The notes: a model not told the origin generated them from the sequence alone. 64,000 nt of DNA from Hominicoprocola sp037419475 (GCA_037419475.1 JAXYYF010000101.1:17217-81216); one strand, 5' to 3'; counted from the stretch's first letter, positions 15,973 to 24,982 are shown. A program made the numbers and translations.

Positions 15973-18171
15973 TTACAGGTGCAGCACGCGCTCCTTGATC
16001 TCCTGCGTGCGGCCCTGATTCCAGAACTGCGTGCCGATGTAGCCGCAGGTGCGGCGGGCGACGTTCATCTTGTCCTGATCGGTGTTGCCGCACTTCGGGC
16101 AGCGCCAGATGAGCTTGCCGCCCTCCTCGACGATCTCGATCTCGCCGTCCCAGCCGCAGACCTGACAGTAGTCGGACTTGGTGTTGAGCTCGGCGTAAAT
16201 GATGTTGTCGTAGATGAACTTCATCACCTGAAGCACGGCCTCGAGGTTGTTCTGCATATTCGGCACCTCGACATAGCTGATCGCGCCGCCGGGAGAAAGA
16301 TGCTGGAACTGTGCCTCAAACTTGAGCTTGGTGAACGCGTCGATGTGCTCAGTGACGTGGACATGGTAGCTGTTGGTGATGTAGCCTTTGTCGGTCACAC
16401 CCTCGATGATGCCAAAGCGCTTCTGCAGACTCTTGGCGAATTTATAGGTCGTGGACTCAAGCGGCGTGCCGTAGAGCGAGTAATCGATATTCTCCGCCTT
16501 CTTCCACTCCGCGCACTTGTCGTTCATCTTCTGCATGATCGACAGCGCGAACGGTGTGGCGGCAGGATCGGTATGGCTCTTGCCGGTCATGTACTTCACG
16601 CACTCGTAAAGGCCCGCATAGCCAAGCGAAATGGTAGAGTAGCCGTCGTAGAGCAGGCGGTCGATCGGCTCGCCCTTTTTCAGGCGCGCACACGCGCCGT
16701 ACTGCCAGAGAATGGGTGCAGCATCGGAGAGCGTGCCCTTGAGGCGGTCGTGGCGGCAGCGGAGCGCGCGGTGGCAGAGCTCAAGCCGCTCTTCAAAAAT
16801 GCTCCAGAATTTTTCTATGTTGCCGCCGGAGGAAAGCGCCACATCGGGCAGGTTGATAGTCACGACACCCTGATTGAAGCGGCCGTAATACTTGTGCTTG
16901 CCCGGCTCATAGTTGCCCGCGTTGGCAATATTGCCCACGCCCGCGTCGGTGAAGCGGTCGGGCGTAAGAAAGCTGCGGCAGCCCATGCAGGGATACACAT
17001 CGCCCTTGAGCTCGAGCATCTTCTTTTCACTGATATAATCGGGCACCATGCGCCGCGCCGTACATTTTGCGGCAAGCTTGGTGAGGTAATAGTAGGGCGA
17101 ATCCTCGTGGATATTATCCTCTTCCAGCGTATAAATGAGCTTGGGGAACGCGGGCGTGACCCACACGCCCTGTTCGTTCTTCACGCCCTCGTAGCGCTGG
17201 AGCAGCATCTCTTCGATGATGAGGGCGAGATCCTTCTTCTCCTGTTCGCTGCGGGCCTCGTTGAGGTACATGAACACCGTGATAAACGGAGCCTGTCCGT
17301 TTGTGGTCAGCAGCGTCACGACCTGATACTGAATGGTCTGTACGCCGCGGCGGATCTCCTCGCGCAGGCGCTTTTCCGTGATCTCGCTGATCTTCTCTTC
17401 GGAAACGTTCACGCCGGCGAGCTCCATTTCCTCCTCGACCGTTTTGCGCAGTTTCTTGCGGGAGACGTCCACAAACGGCGCAAGATGCGTGAGTGAAATG
17501 CTCTGCCCGCCGTACTGGTTGGAGGCGACCTGCGCGACGATCTGGGTGGCGATGTTGCAGGCGGTGGCAAAGGAGTGCGGCCGCTCGATGAGCGTGCCGG
17601 TGATGACGGTGCCGTTTTGCAGCATGTCCTCCAGATTTACGAGGTCGCAGTTGTGCATGTGCTGGGCGTAGTAATCCGTGTCGTGGAAATGGATGATACC
17701 CTCCTCATGTGCCTTGACAATATCCTCGGGCAGGAGGATGCGGTTCGTCAGATCGCGGCTGACCTCGCCGGCCATATAGTCGCGCTGGGTGGAGTTGACG
17801 ACGGGGTTTTTGTTGCTGTTTTCCTGCTTGGCCTCTTCGTTGTTGCACTCGATCAGGGAGAGGATCTTGTCGTCCGTGGTATTGCTTCTGCGCACGAGCG
17901 AGCGCGTATAACGGTAGGTGATATACCGTTTGGCGACCTCGAACGCGCCGTGCGCCATGATCTGGTGTTCAACAAAGTCCTGGATCTCCTCAACCGTGGG
18001 GGCGCGGCCGAGCCCCTGACAGGCCAGCTCCACGCTCTCGGCGATGCGCTGGATCTGAACGGGCGTCATGCGCGCGTCCTCCTCCACTACGTCATTCGCC
18101 TTCGTGACGGCGGCAATAATCTTGATGATATCAAATTCGACCTCTGCGCCGTTTCTTTTGATAACCTTCAT
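15973..18171 (-). CDS. nrdD: Anaerobic ribonucleoside-triphosphate reductase (class III)
   Basis: Oxygen-sensitive glycyl-radical enzyme that reduces NTPs to dNTPs. The 732-residue protein starts with an ATP-cone (about residues 1-90, KVIKRNGAEVEFDIIKI), followed by the ten-stranded barrel with the catalytic Cys (YPCMGCRSFL). It ends with a zinc ribbon (CQVCGW and CPKC) and the glycyl-radical loop RRTCGYIG, radical Gly at about residue 710. Length fits the family. The activase NrdG, which makes the radical, is not adjacent. Upstream (18.2-18.33 kb) are NrdR-like boxes, so repression by NrdR when dNTPs are plentiful is likely. Confidence 0.97.
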   Translation of the reverse strand: MKVIKRNGAEVEFDIIKIIAAVTKANDVVEEDARMTPVQIQRIAESVELACQGLGRAPTVEEIQDFVEHQIMAHGAFEVAKRYITYRYTRSLVRRSNTTDDKILSLIECNNEEAKQENSNKNPVVNSTQRDYMAGEVSRDLTNRILLPEDIVKAHEEGIIHFHDTDYYAQHMHNCDLVNLEDMLQNGTVITGTLIERPHSFATACNIATQIVAQVASNQYGGQSISLTHLAPFVDVSRKKLRKTVEEEMELAGVNVSEEKISEITEKRLREEIRRGVQTIQYQVVTLLTTNGQAPFITVFMYLNEARSEQEKKDLALIIEEMLLQRYEGVKNEQGVWVTPAFPKLIYTLEEDNIHEDSPYYYLTKLAAKCTARRMVPDYISEKKMLELKGDVYPCMGCRSFLTPDRFTDAGVGNIANAGNYEPGKHKYYGRFNQGVVTINLPDVALSSGGNIEKFWSIFEERLELCHRALRCRHDRLKGTLSDAAPILWQYGACARLKKGEPIDRLLYDGYSTISLGYAGLYECVKYMTGKSHTDPAATPFALSIMQKMNDKCAEWKKAENIDYSLYGTPLESTTYKFAKSLQKRFGIIEGVTDKGYITNSYHVHVTEHIDAFTKLKFEAQFQHLSPGGAISYVEVPNMQNNLEAVLQVMKFIYDNIIYAELNTKSDYCQVCGWDGEIEIVEEGGKLIWRCPKCGNTDQDKMNVARRTCGYIGTQFWNQGRTQEIKERVLHL

Positions 18172-18206
18172 TCGGCACTTCCCTCTCTACAATAGTAATA
18201 TATACA

Positions 18207-18254
18207 GTACTACATCTTGTGGTGCTTTCTTGTGAGCAATCACATTATATGTGA
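18207..18254 (-). promoter_or_regulatory. Tandem NrdR-like boxes upstream of nrdD
   Basis: Two 16-bp candidates, 18207-18222 (CCACAAGATGTAGTAC on the minus strand) and 18239-18254, inside a perfect 9-bp inverted repeat CAATCACAT-TAT-ATGTGATTG (18237-18257). Their centres are about 32 bp apart, three helical turns, which is the spacing usual for paired NrdR sites. A third similar site (CACAAGATATAGTGTG) lies at 18314-18329. Confidence 0.5.
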
Positions 18255-18443
18255 TTGCAGCGAGAAAAGCAAGTCCTATTTTATGCAGTTCAAAGGGAGG
18301 TGGGCACAGAAAGCACAAGATATAGTGTGGTCGTGCAACTTATATCTTCTAAATGTTGTTTGATTCCATGAAAAGCATGGAAAACCGATCCGTTTTACGA
18401 AAAGCAAAAAAATAACGGATGCAAATTTTGTATAAACGACCGC

Positions 18444-18471
18444 TTGACAAATCAGGAGAAAAACCTATAAT
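18444..18471 (+). promoter_or_regulatory. Promoter of the thiT leader
   Basis: A consensus TTGACA and TATAAT with a 16-bp spacer, just upstream of the riboswitch. Confidence 0.8.
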
Positions 18472-18482
18472 AATGGTCGACA

Positions 18483-18580
18483 ATTCCAAGGGGCGCTGGT
18501 GCAAGCCGGCTGAGATCGGGGCGTATTGCCGCCTCAGTCCCTCGAACCTGATCCGGATAATGCCGGCGTAGGAATGCGAA
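18483..18580 (+). ncRNA. TPP riboswitch (THI element)
   Basis: The conserved thiamine diphosphate aptamer core is present: GGCTGAGATC near 18508 and ACCTGATCCGGATAATGCC at 18546-18564, followed by GGCGTAGGAA, with a TTCC/GGAA closing stem. It is followed at once by a terminator and the thiamine transporter gene, so TPP binding should end transcription early. Confidence 0.95.
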
Positions 18581-18595
18581 GGATATTTAAGAACT

Positions 18596-18631
18596 ATGCC
18601 GCATTGCGAACGCCGCAATGTGGCATTTTTT
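18596..18631 (+). terminator. Riboswitch expression-platform terminator
   Basis: A 13-bp stem (ATGCCGCATTGCG with one G-U pair) and a T-run, located between aptamer and thiT. It is the likely switch element. Confidence 0.85.
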
Positions 18632-18679
18632 CGGGAAGCCGTTGGGATTGATTTTTTTAAGGAAAGCTGGAGAAAACCT

Positions 18680-19225
18680 ATGACGCAAACCAAAACCAGA
18701 GCCCTCACCGAGGGCGCCCTTATGGTGGCCGCAGCCACCGCACTGAGCTATGTCAAGCTCCTCGAGCTGCCGCAGGGCGGCAGCGTGTGCATCGGCATGC
18801 TGCCGATCTTCCTCTACTGTGCCCGCTGGGGCGCGAAGGAGAGTTTCCTCGCCTCCTTCGCCTACGGCCTGCTGCAGCTGATCTTCGACGGTGCGTATGC
18901 ATGGGGCCCGACCTCGATGCTGCTCGACTATGTGCTCGCCTTCGGCGTGCTGGGCGTCGCCTGCCTGTTCCGCAATGTCAAGAGCGGCGTGTTCATCGGC
19001 ACGGTCGTCGGCAGCGTGTGCCGCTTCATCGTCCACTTCATCAGCGGCATAACCATCTACCGCATCTATGAGCCCACCGAGGTTTTCAACACGACCTTCA
19101 CCAACCCCTACCTCTACTCCGCCGTCTACAACGGCAGCTATGTGTTCATTGACATGGTGCTTTGTCTTGTCATCACGGCACTGCTGATCGTGCCCCTCAA
19201 GCGCTATTTCGTCCCGCAGGACTGA
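18680..19225 (+). CDS. thiT: ECF transporter S component for thiamine
   Basis: Substrate-binding membrane subunit of an energy-coupling-factor importer that takes up thiamine. The 181-residue protein has about six hydrophobic segments and ThiT-like features: an N-terminal ALTEGALMVAAATALSYVKL helix, a GGSVCIGMLPIFLYCARWG loop and AYGLLQLIFDGAYAWGPTSMLLDY with the aromatic residues that stack on thiamine in ThiT. The ATG at 18680 follows an AAGGAAAG/GGAG region. A TPP riboswitch controls it. The shared ECF module (EcfA1A2T) is not in the window, as is usual for group II ECF systems. With ThiN it forms a thiamine salvage route. Confidence 0.95.
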   Translation: MTQTKTRALTEGALMVAAATALSYVKLLELPQGGSVCIGMLPIFLYCARWGAKESFLASFAYGLLQLIFDGAYAWGPTSMLLDYVLAFGVLGVACLFRNVKSGVFIGTVVGSVCRFIVHFISGITIYRIYEPTEVFNTTFTNPYLYSAVYNGSYVFIDMVLCLVITALLIVPLKRYFVPQD

Positions 19226-19241
19226 GCTTGGCCTGAAAAAG

Positions 19242-19276
19242 AAAAGAGAGCGAAAGCAACGCTTTCGCTCTCTTTT
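19242..19276. terminator. Bidirectional terminator between thiT and pepF
   Basis: AAAAGAGAGCGAAAGC and GCTTTCGCTCTCTTTTT arms around a 3-nt loop. Confidence 0.9.
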
Positions 19277-21076
19277 TCATTTGAGCAGTTCGTCCAACTC
19301 GTCGACCAGCTCGCCGAAAAGCCGAAGCGCGGCATTGACCGGCTCAGGCGTGCTCATGTCCACGCCCGCGATCCTCAGGAGTGAGATCGGGTCGGTGCTG
19401 CCGCCGCCGGAGAGGAAACGCTTGTAGTCCGCTACAGCGGGTGCGCCCTCGCGCAGAATGCGGTCGGCGAGGGCCACGGCGGCCGAGAAGCCGGTGGCAT
19501 ACTGGAACACATAATAATTGTAATAGAAGTGCGGGATGCGCGCCCACTCCAGCGCGATCTGTTCGTCGCTGACCATACCGGGGCCGAAGTAGAGCCGGTT
19601 GAGCGCAAGATACTTTTCACAGAGCGCGTCAGCGGTCAAGGTCTCGCCGCGTTCAGCCATGCGTCCAAGCTCACGCTCAAATTCGGCAAACATCGTCTGA
19701 CGGTAGACCGTGCCCTTGAACTGGTCAAGAAAATGGTTGATGAGGTAGGCGCGCTCGCGCTTATCGGTGCTCTTTTGCAGCAGATGCCGCATAAGAAGCA
19801 CCTCATTGCAGGTCGAGGCCACCTCGGCGACGAAAATCACATAGTCGCTCGTGCAGACGGGCTGGTGCTTCGTGCTCAGATAGCTGTGCATGGCGTGACC
19901 CATCTCGTGCGCGATGGTGAACTGGCTGTCAAGATCGTCCATCTGGTTGAGCAGCACATAGGGGTGCGGGCGCGCCGCACCGGAGGAATACGCGCCGCTG
20001 CGCTTGCCGGTGTTGGGATAGACGTCGAGCCAGCGGTGCTCGAAGCCCTCGCGCAGCATGGCGGTATAATCCTCCCCCAGAACGGAAAGCGCGTCAAGCA
20101 CCGTCGCTTTGGCCCGTTCAAAGGAGATCTCCTCCGCCGCGTCGGGAACAATAGGCGTGTACACATCGTACATGTGCAGCTCCTCCACGCCGAGCAGACG
20201 GCGGCGCAGCGCAACATAGCGGTACATTTTGTCGAGGTTCGCATGAACGCTCTCGATCAGGCTGTCATAAACGCTCACCGGCACCTCGGTCGCATCAAGC
20301 GCGGCCTCAAGCGTGGAGGGATAGCGGCGCGCCGAGGCAAAGAAGCGCAGCTGCTTGAACTGTGCGTCAAGCGTCGCAGCAAGCGTATTGCGATAGCCGC
20401 CGACGGTCTTGTAATAGACTTCAAACGTATTGCGGCGCAGCACGCGGTCACCGCTCTGGAGCAGCGGGACAAAGGACGCGTCGGTAAGCGGATGCTCCGC
20501 GCCCGCGCCGTCCGTCACGGCGGGGAAACGCAGGTCGGCGTTATGGAACACGCCGAATATGGCGTCGGGACTGTCGGCCATTTCACCGGCGTTTGCCAGC
20601 AACGCCTCGCACTCGGGCGAGAGAATGTGCGCTCTGCGGCGGCGGAGCCGCTCGATGGGTCGGCGGTAGGTCGCCAGCTCCGGCCGCTCGGCATAAAAGC
20701 GTTCGAGCGTCTCATCGCTCAGCGCCATCAGCTCGCTCGCGGCAAACGCGCCCGCGCCGGAGAGCGCGACGGAAAGGCTCAGCGCCTTGCCGCGCATATC
20801 CTGATAAAAGCCGTTGGACGTATCCTCGTCGGCCTTGCAGTTTGCGTAGCCATAGAGCTTGCCAATGCGCAGGCTCAACTCGTCATCCAGCCGGAAATAA
20901 TCAAGCAGCGTTTCCGCGCTCTCACCGAGCCGCCCTTGATAGGCGGCGACCTTCTCGGCGCAAGGCCCCAGCGCTTCGTACTCCGCGCGCCACGCTTCAT
21001 CGGAAGGAAAAATATCGGTGAGATCCCACGTGAACTCCGCCGGAACCTCGCTTCGCTTACAAATGGGTTTGGACAT
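19277..21076 (-). CDS. pepF: Oligoendopeptidase F (M3 family metallopeptidase)
   Basis: Cytoplasmic zinc peptidase that cleaves oligopeptides of roughly 7-17 residues. The 599-residue protein has the M3B N-terminal domain (EFTWDLTDIFPSDEAWRAEY) and the zinc motif HEMGHAMHSYLS at about residue 390, with the third ligand in the following helix (VAEVASTCNEVLL). It ends with the family's YQYATGFSAAVALA-like helix. The ATG at 21076 has CGGAGG upstream and gives the standard N-terminus; the in-frame extension to 21166 has no ribosome site. No leader peptide. Probably used for peptide nutrient turnover. Confidence 0.95.
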   Translation of the reverse strand: MSKPICKRSEVPAEFTWDLTDIFPSDEAWRAEYEALGPCAEKVAAYQGRLGESAETLLDYFRLDDELSLRIGKLYGYANCKADEDTSNGFYQDMRGKALSLSVALSGAGAFAASELMALSDETLERFYAERPELATYRRPIERLRRRRAHILSPECEALLANAGEMADSPDAIFGVFHNADLRFPAVTDGAGAEHPLTDASFVPLLQSGDRVLRRNTFEVYYKTVGGYRNTLAATLDAQFKQLRFFASARRYPSTLEAALDATEVPVSVYDSLIESVHANLDKMYRYVALRRRLLGVEELHMYDVYTPIVPDAAEEISFERAKATVLDALSVLGEDYTAMLREGFEHRWLDVYPNTGKRSGAYSSGAARPHPYVLLNQMDDLDSQFTIAHEMGHAMHSYLSTKHQPVCTSDYVIFVAEVASTCNEVLLMRHLLQKSTDKRERAYLINHFLDQFKGTVYRQTMFAEFERELGRMAERGETLTADALCEKYLALNRLYFGPGMVSDEQIALEWARIPHFYYNYYVFQYATGFSAAVALADRILREGAPAVADYKRFLSGGGSTDPISLLRIAGVDMSTPEPVNAALRLFGELVDELDELLK

Positions 21077-21119
21077 AGTAAACCTCCGTTGGGAAAATGT
21101 TCTTGCCCCTATTATGTGC

Positions 21120-21164
21120 AAAAAAGCCGCGGCGCGCAAGCCTTTTTTGGCGAGCCGCCGCGGC
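21120..21164 (-). terminator. Terminator of the 21176-21640 gene
   Basis: On the minus strand a long GC-rich stem (GCCGCGGC arms) is followed by six T. Confidence 0.75.
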
Positions 21165-21175
21165 ATGTTCCATTT

Positions 21176-21640
21176 TTACGCTTCCGGAACCGCAAACGCC
21201 GGCGTATTCAGGATCTCCTCCAGCCGTTCCTTGAAGTCCGCTGTGTTGATCTTCAGGTGCTTTCCGTCGAACCGGTTGACCACCGAGAGATATTCTCCCC
21301 CGAGTACCTCGACGATCAGCGGATCATGCCCGTCGGGAAACTCGATCCGCAAATCATACTGATTGTGGTCGTGAAGCTGCATAACATAGGACAGCTCGCG
21401 GGTGAACGAGCTGTCGAGCAGCAGCTCCCGCAGAGCGTCCGTTCCCTCCAGCGTGAGGGTATAGCTTCCCAGCTTCGTGCTGTACACAGCGAACGATTTT
21501 TCAACCGTCACCGTGCAGCCGGGGCCGATGTCGGCCACACCATCGATCTCACTGCGGGACAAAGGAAAATAGGAGTAGAAGATGATAGCAAGCACACCGA
21601 TCGGGAGAAGATAGAGCATGGTTTTGGCGGTCTTGTTCAT
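21176..21640 (-). CDS. Hypothetical membrane-anchored protein
   Basis: A 154-residue protein with one N-terminal membrane segment (about residues 8-26, MLYLLPIGVLAIIFYSYF) and an exported alpha/beta domain (about 30-150). I recognise no domain. The exported part has alternating beta strands (GCTVTVEKSFAVYSTKLGSY) and a helix at the end, without cysteines that could form a disulfide pair. The ATG at 21640 has GGAGG 7-8 nt upstream. It may be co-transcribed with the upstream lipoprotein gene (start 22578), whose stop is 74 nt away. Both are exported proteins of unknown role. Confidence 0.7.
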   Translation of the reverse strand: MNKTAKTMLYLLPIGVLAIIFYSYFPLSRSEIDGVADIGPGCTVTVEKSFAVYSTKLGSYTLTLEGTDALRELLLDSSFTRELSYVMQLHDHNQYDLRIEFPDGHDPLIVEVLGGEYLSVVNRFDGKHLKINTADFKERLEEILNTPAFAVPEA

Positions 21641-21714
21641 GTCATTCCTCCAAATCAGAGTTTTGGTCAGAATTCTTTTCTATTTTATCAGACGCCGCGT
21701 CTCAGCGCAAGGGG

Positions 21715-22578
21715 TCAGCTGATCCATTCCCCGCCGTTGACGGAGTAATCGCCCCACGCGCCGTCGTTTCCCTGAACGGCAATGCATTGGGAGAAACCGT
21801 AGGCGCCCAGCGCCGTGCGCCACTTGCTCGCGTCAAAACTGACGGTGTTCTTGACGTTGTACTGCGCCATAGACGGCTCTTTTTCGTTCTGCGGAATGTC
21901 CGGCAGGTTGAACGCGACCGGTTCATCGGTCTCGGTGATGGCGAAAAGAACGCCGTTTTCCCACGCGGGGAAGGGGTTCTCCCTCTCAAGGCCGCTGATA
22001 TAGCCCTGTGCGCAAAGCTCGTCGTAGCTCAGTTCCAGCGGCTCGGCATCATGGGCGTGCGCAAAAACCCACGCCGCCGCGCTGCGCTCGGCGGGCGCGA
22101 GCGAGGTCGCGGAAAGATCGACGCTGACATACTCCACGCCGTCGCCGTTGAGCCCCTCGTCCGTGTTCCACAGATCCTCGAGAACCTTGAGATAAAGCGC
22201 GCAGCGGTCGTCAAATTCGCCGGGCAGAACGGTAATGCTCTCTATCTCGGCAAAGCGCATGGGGTAGGTCACCAGAACGCTGCCGCAGGCAACCTCGACC
22301 AGATCGCCGGCGGCGAGCCGTACATCAGCCGTCAGCTCGCCTGTACCAAGCGTATAAATGTCAGGGTTCCCGGTTTCCATGCCCGCCAGCAGCATTGTGC
22401 CGCTCTCGTCGACCGAGACCACGCGGCAGCGCAGGGTAGAGAGCGTCGAATCGATCGCCGCATCCGGCGGCAGATCCTCGAAACAGCCTTTGCTGCCGTT
22501 GCCGCATCCGGCAAGAGAGAGGACCAGCGACGCGGCAAGCAGAACGCACAGCAGAAAAATGGAGTAGCTTCGTTTCAT
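21715..22578 (-). CDS. Putative lipoprotein of unknown function
   Basis: A 287-residue exported lipoprotein. The signal (KRSYSIFLLCVLLAASLVL) ends in the lipobox LAGC near residue 24. A small beta-rich domain follows (about residues 45-110, LRCRVVSVDESGTMLLAGM) that looks OB-fold-like, as in DUF3221-type lipoproteins. The C-terminal half is of no recognised family, but ends with SFDASKWRTALGAYGFSQCI, suggesting a globular domain. The ATG at 22578 has AGGAGG upstream and gives a proper lipoprotein signal; upstream in-frame codons to 22725 do not belong. It is divergent from psuK. Confidence 0.8.
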   Translation of the reverse strand: MKRSYSIFLLCVLLAASLVLSLAGCGNGSKGCFEDLPPDAAIDSTLSTLRCRVVSVDESGTMLLAGMETGNPDIYTLGTGELTADVRLAAGDLVEVACGSVLVTYPMRFAEIESITVLPGEFDDRCALYLKVLEDLWNTDEGLNGDGVEYVSVDLSATSLAPAERSAAAWVFAHAHDAEPLELSYDELCAQGYISGLERENPFPAWENGVLFAITETDEPVAFNLPDIPQNEKEPSMAQYNVKNTVSFDASKWRTALGAYGFSQCIAVQGNDGAWGDYSVNGGEWIS

Positions 22579-22671
22579 GGAAAAATCCTCCTTGAATGGG
22601 CTTTGCTTTCTTAGACGGACGGCGTGTTCCCTTTGTTCCCGAAATATTTTCAAAAATACCGTGAAAATGGC

Positions 22672-22763
22672 TTGACATTCCGATAAAAAGGTGGTATTTT
22701 GGCTTTTCTTAATCAGGCATGGCACGATTCAGAGTTGCACAAGTCCCTCCGTCGTGCTATGCT
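22672..22763 (+). promoter_or_regulatory. Two tandem promoters of psuK-psuG
   Basis: P1: TTGACA (22672) and TATTTT (22695), 17-bp spacer. P2: TTGCAC (22735) and TATGCT (22758), 17-bp spacer, with an extended TGC before the -10. P2 is closest to the start. Confidence 0.5.
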
Positions 22764-22796
22764 CAAAGGCAAGAAATGACAAGGGAGAACATCCTT

Positions 22797-23711
22797 ATGA
22801 AAACTGCACCTTATATCGCCGTTGTCGGCGGCGTGAACATCGATATCGGCGGGCGGAGCGACGCGCCGCTCGTTGCCGGTGATTCCAACCCCGGACGCAT
22901 CCGCTCCAGCCTCGGCGGCGTGGGACGCAACATTGCCCACAACCTCGCCCTCCTCGGCGCGGACGTCAAGCTCGTCACCGCCCTCGGCGCAGACGATGGC
23001 GCAAAGCGCATCGAGGATTCCTGCGCCTCGCTCGGCATCGACCTGAGTGAGAGCCTGTATGTGCCAGACGGCGCGACCTCGACCTACCTTTTCCTCGCCG
23101 ATTCCAACGGCGACATGGCGCTTGCCATGAACGACATGGCGATCTACGAGCATCTGACCCCCGCCTTTTTCGAGACAAAGCTCGGCGTGCTCAATGCCGC
23201 CGCACTCATCGTGCTGGATACGAACCTTACCGCAGAGAGCGTCCGTTATCTCGGCGAACACTGTACCGCCCCCATTTTCGCCGACCCCGTGTCGGCGGCA
23301 AAGGCCGGCAAGCTCGCCCCCGTGCTTGGTCGGCTCCACACGCTCAAACCCAACCGCATGGAGGCCGAGCTGCTCTCCGGTGTGAAGATTACGGACGAAG
23401 AAAGCCTGTACCGCGCGGCGGACGCGCTGCTCGCCACCGGTCTTGCACGCGTATTCATTTCGCTCGGCGCGGACGGTGTGCTCGCCGCCGATCACGAGCG
23501 CAGGCTCCATCTGCAAAACCCTCCTGCGCGCATGGTCAACACCACCGGCTGCGGCGATGCCTTCATGGCTGCCACCGCTCGCTCCTTCCTCGACGGAAAC
23601 GATCTGGAAACTGCTGCAAAGCGCGGCCTTGCCGCCTCCGCCGTCGCCATGGAGAGCGCCGATACCATCAACCCCGCCATGAGCCTTGCGGCTCTGGCTG
23701 AAAGAATATAG
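22797..23711 (+). CDS. psuK: Pseudouridine kinase (PfkB family)
   Basis: Phosphorylates pseudouridine to pseudouridine 5'-phosphate for the following glycosidase. The 304-residue PfkB-fold kinase has the N-terminal VVGGVNIDIGGRSDAPL and SLGGVGRNIAHNLALLG motifs and the C-terminal catalytic signature NTTGCGDAFMAA (about residue 248; Asp is the base). The strict neighbour is psuG, which fixes the substrate as pseudouridine rather than a sugar or adenosine. The ATG at 22797 has AAGGGAG upstream; the in-frame extension to 22719 begins before promoter P2. psuG starts 24 nt after it. Confidence 0.93.
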   Translation: MKTAPYIAVVGGVNIDIGGRSDAPLVAGDSNPGRIRSSLGGVGRNIAHNLALLGADVKLVTALGADDGAKRIEDSCASLGIDLSESLYVPDGATSTYLFLADSNGDMALAMNDMAIYEHLTPAFFETKLGVLNAAALIVLDTNLTAESVRYLGEHCTAPIFADPVSAAKAGKLAPVLGRLHTLKPNRMEAELLSGVKITDEESLYRAADALLATGLARVFISLGADGVLAADHERRLHLQNPPARMVNTTGCGDAFMAATARSFLDGNDLETAAKRGLAASAVAMESADTINPAMSLAALAERI

Positions 23712-23735
23712 TAATAATATAGAAGGAGTGTTCCC

Positions 23736-24656
23736 ATGAACCGTTATCTTGACATCGCCCCTGAAGTAAAGGCTGCGCTCGACGCGGGCAAGCCCGTCGT
23801 CGCACTGGAGTCCACCATCATCTCCCACGGCATGCCCTATCCCCAGAATGTGGAGACCGCTCTCAAGGTTGAAAGCATCATCCGCGAGGCCGGCGCCGTC
23901 CCCGCGACCATTGCCATCATCGGCGGCCGCCTGAAGGCCGGTCTCTCCAAGGATGAGATCGATTACCTCGGCAAGACCGGCGCAGGCATCCCCAAGGCCA
24001 GCCGCCGCGATCTGCCCGTGCTCGTCGCGCAGGGCAGAGACGGCGCGTGCACCGTCACCACCACCATGATGATCGCCGATATGGCCGGCATCCGCGTGTT
24101 TGCCACCGGCGGCATCGGCGGTGTGCACCGCGGCGCGCAGGAGACGTTCGACATCTCCGCCGACCTTGAGGAACTGGCCAACACCTCCGTCATGGTCATC
24201 TGCGCGGGCGCAAAGTCCATTCTTGACCTCGGCCTGACCCTCGAGTATCTGGAAACGCACGGTGTGACCGTCATCGGCTACGGCACGGACGAGCTGCCCG
24301 CGTTCTACACCCGCAAGTCCGGCTTTGGCGTGGACTATCAGCTCGACACCCCCACCGAGCTGGCCAAGGCCTTCCACGTCAAGCGTGAGCTGGGTCTGCG
24401 CGGCGGTCTGCTCGTCACCAATCCCATCCCCGAGGAGTATTCCATGGATAAGGCCGTGATCGACAAGGCCATCGCCGAAGCCGTCGAGGACGCGAAAAAG
24501 GACGGCATCCACGGCAAGGCCACCACGCCTTACCTCCTTGCCAAGATCAAGGATCTCACCGGCGGCGACAGCCTCGACTCCAACATTCAGCTTGTCTTCA
24601 ACAATGCCCGCCTCGGCGCTGCCGCCGCGGTGGAGCTGGCCAAGCTTGAAAAGTGA
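23736..24656 (+). CDS. psuG: Pseudouridine-5'-phosphate glycosidase
   Basis: Breaks the C-C glycosidic bond of pseudouridine 5'-phosphate to give uracil and ribose 5-phosphate. The 306-residue protein matches the family throughout: VVALESTIISHGMPYPQN, GAVPATIAIIGGRLKAGLS, KASRRDLP, TTTMMIADMAGIRVFATGGIGGVHRG, VICAGAKSILDL and LVTNPIPEEYSM, including the catalytic Lys region and Mn-binding acidic residues. AGAAGGAG precedes the ATG. It forms an operon with psuK for salvage of pseudouridine from degraded RNA, and its stop codon overlaps the start of the DUF1294 gene (GTGA). Confidence 0.97.
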   Translation: MNRYLDIAPEVKAALDAGKPVVALESTIISHGMPYPQNVETALKVESIIREAGAVPATIAIIGGRLKAGLSKDEIDYLGKTGAGIPKASRRDLPVLVAQGRDGACTVTTTMMIADMAGIRVFATGGIGGVHRGAQETFDISADLEELANTSVMVICAGAKSILDLGLTLEYLETHGVTVIGYGTDELPAFYTRKSGFGVDYQLDTPTELAKAFHVKRELGLRGGLLVTNPIPEEYSMDKAVIDKAIAEAVEDAKKDGIHGKATTPYLLAKIKDLTGGDSLDSNIQLVFNNARLGAAAAVELAKLEK

Positions 24657-24982
24657 AGGGGTTCTTCCTGCCTGAGAGTACGAACGCGACGGCCTTCGCC
24701 GTTGTCGGCGCTCCCCTGCCGTTTCTAATCTACCTCGTTGCTGTCAACATCCTCGCCTTTGCCGTTTACGGCTGGGACAAAATGCGCAGCAAGGTGCAGG
24801 GCGCGCGCCGCGTGCCGGAGAAAACGCTTTTCCTGCTCGCTATCATCGGCGGCAGCGTGGGCGCGATCGCCGGCATGCGCGTCTGGCACCACAAAACGCG
24901 CCATTGGTACTTTAAATATGGTCTGCCCGCCATTCTGCTCGTCCAGCTCGCGCTGGCGGCATGGGTCGCCGGAAACGCATAA
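24653..24982 (+). CDS. DUF1294 membrane protein
   Basis: A 109-residue membrane protein with the DUF1294 pattern: a hydrophobic helix (about residues 20-42), the motif AVYGWDKMRSKVQGARRVPEKTL, a second helix with IIGGSVGAIAGMRVW, the HHKTRHWYF motif, and a third helix. Function unknown; the family is widespread in bacteria. It begins at a GTG (24653) whose last bases overlap the psuG stop codon, so translation is coupled. Its presence in a pseudouridine operon may be simple read-through. It ends at a bidirectional terminator. Confidence 0.9.
   Translation: MKGFFLPESTNATAFAVVGAPLPFLIYLVAVNILAFAVYGWDKMRSKVQGARRVPEKTLFLLAIIGGSVGAIAGMRVWHHKTRHWYFKYGLPAILLVQLALAAWVAGNA

Noticed and set aside
15967..17496. 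Long plus-strand frame opposite nrdD
   Set aside because: Antisense shadow of a well-supported gene; GC-rich codon use opens such frames throughout this window (also at 19529-21748 and 28581-29723).
18237..18257. CRP/FNR-type site (AATCACAT-ATGTGATT)
   Set aside because: The dyad also resembles a CRP/FNR site, but its spacing to the neighbouring NrdR-like box and its place upstream of nrdD fit NrdR better. No direct evidence excludes the alternative.
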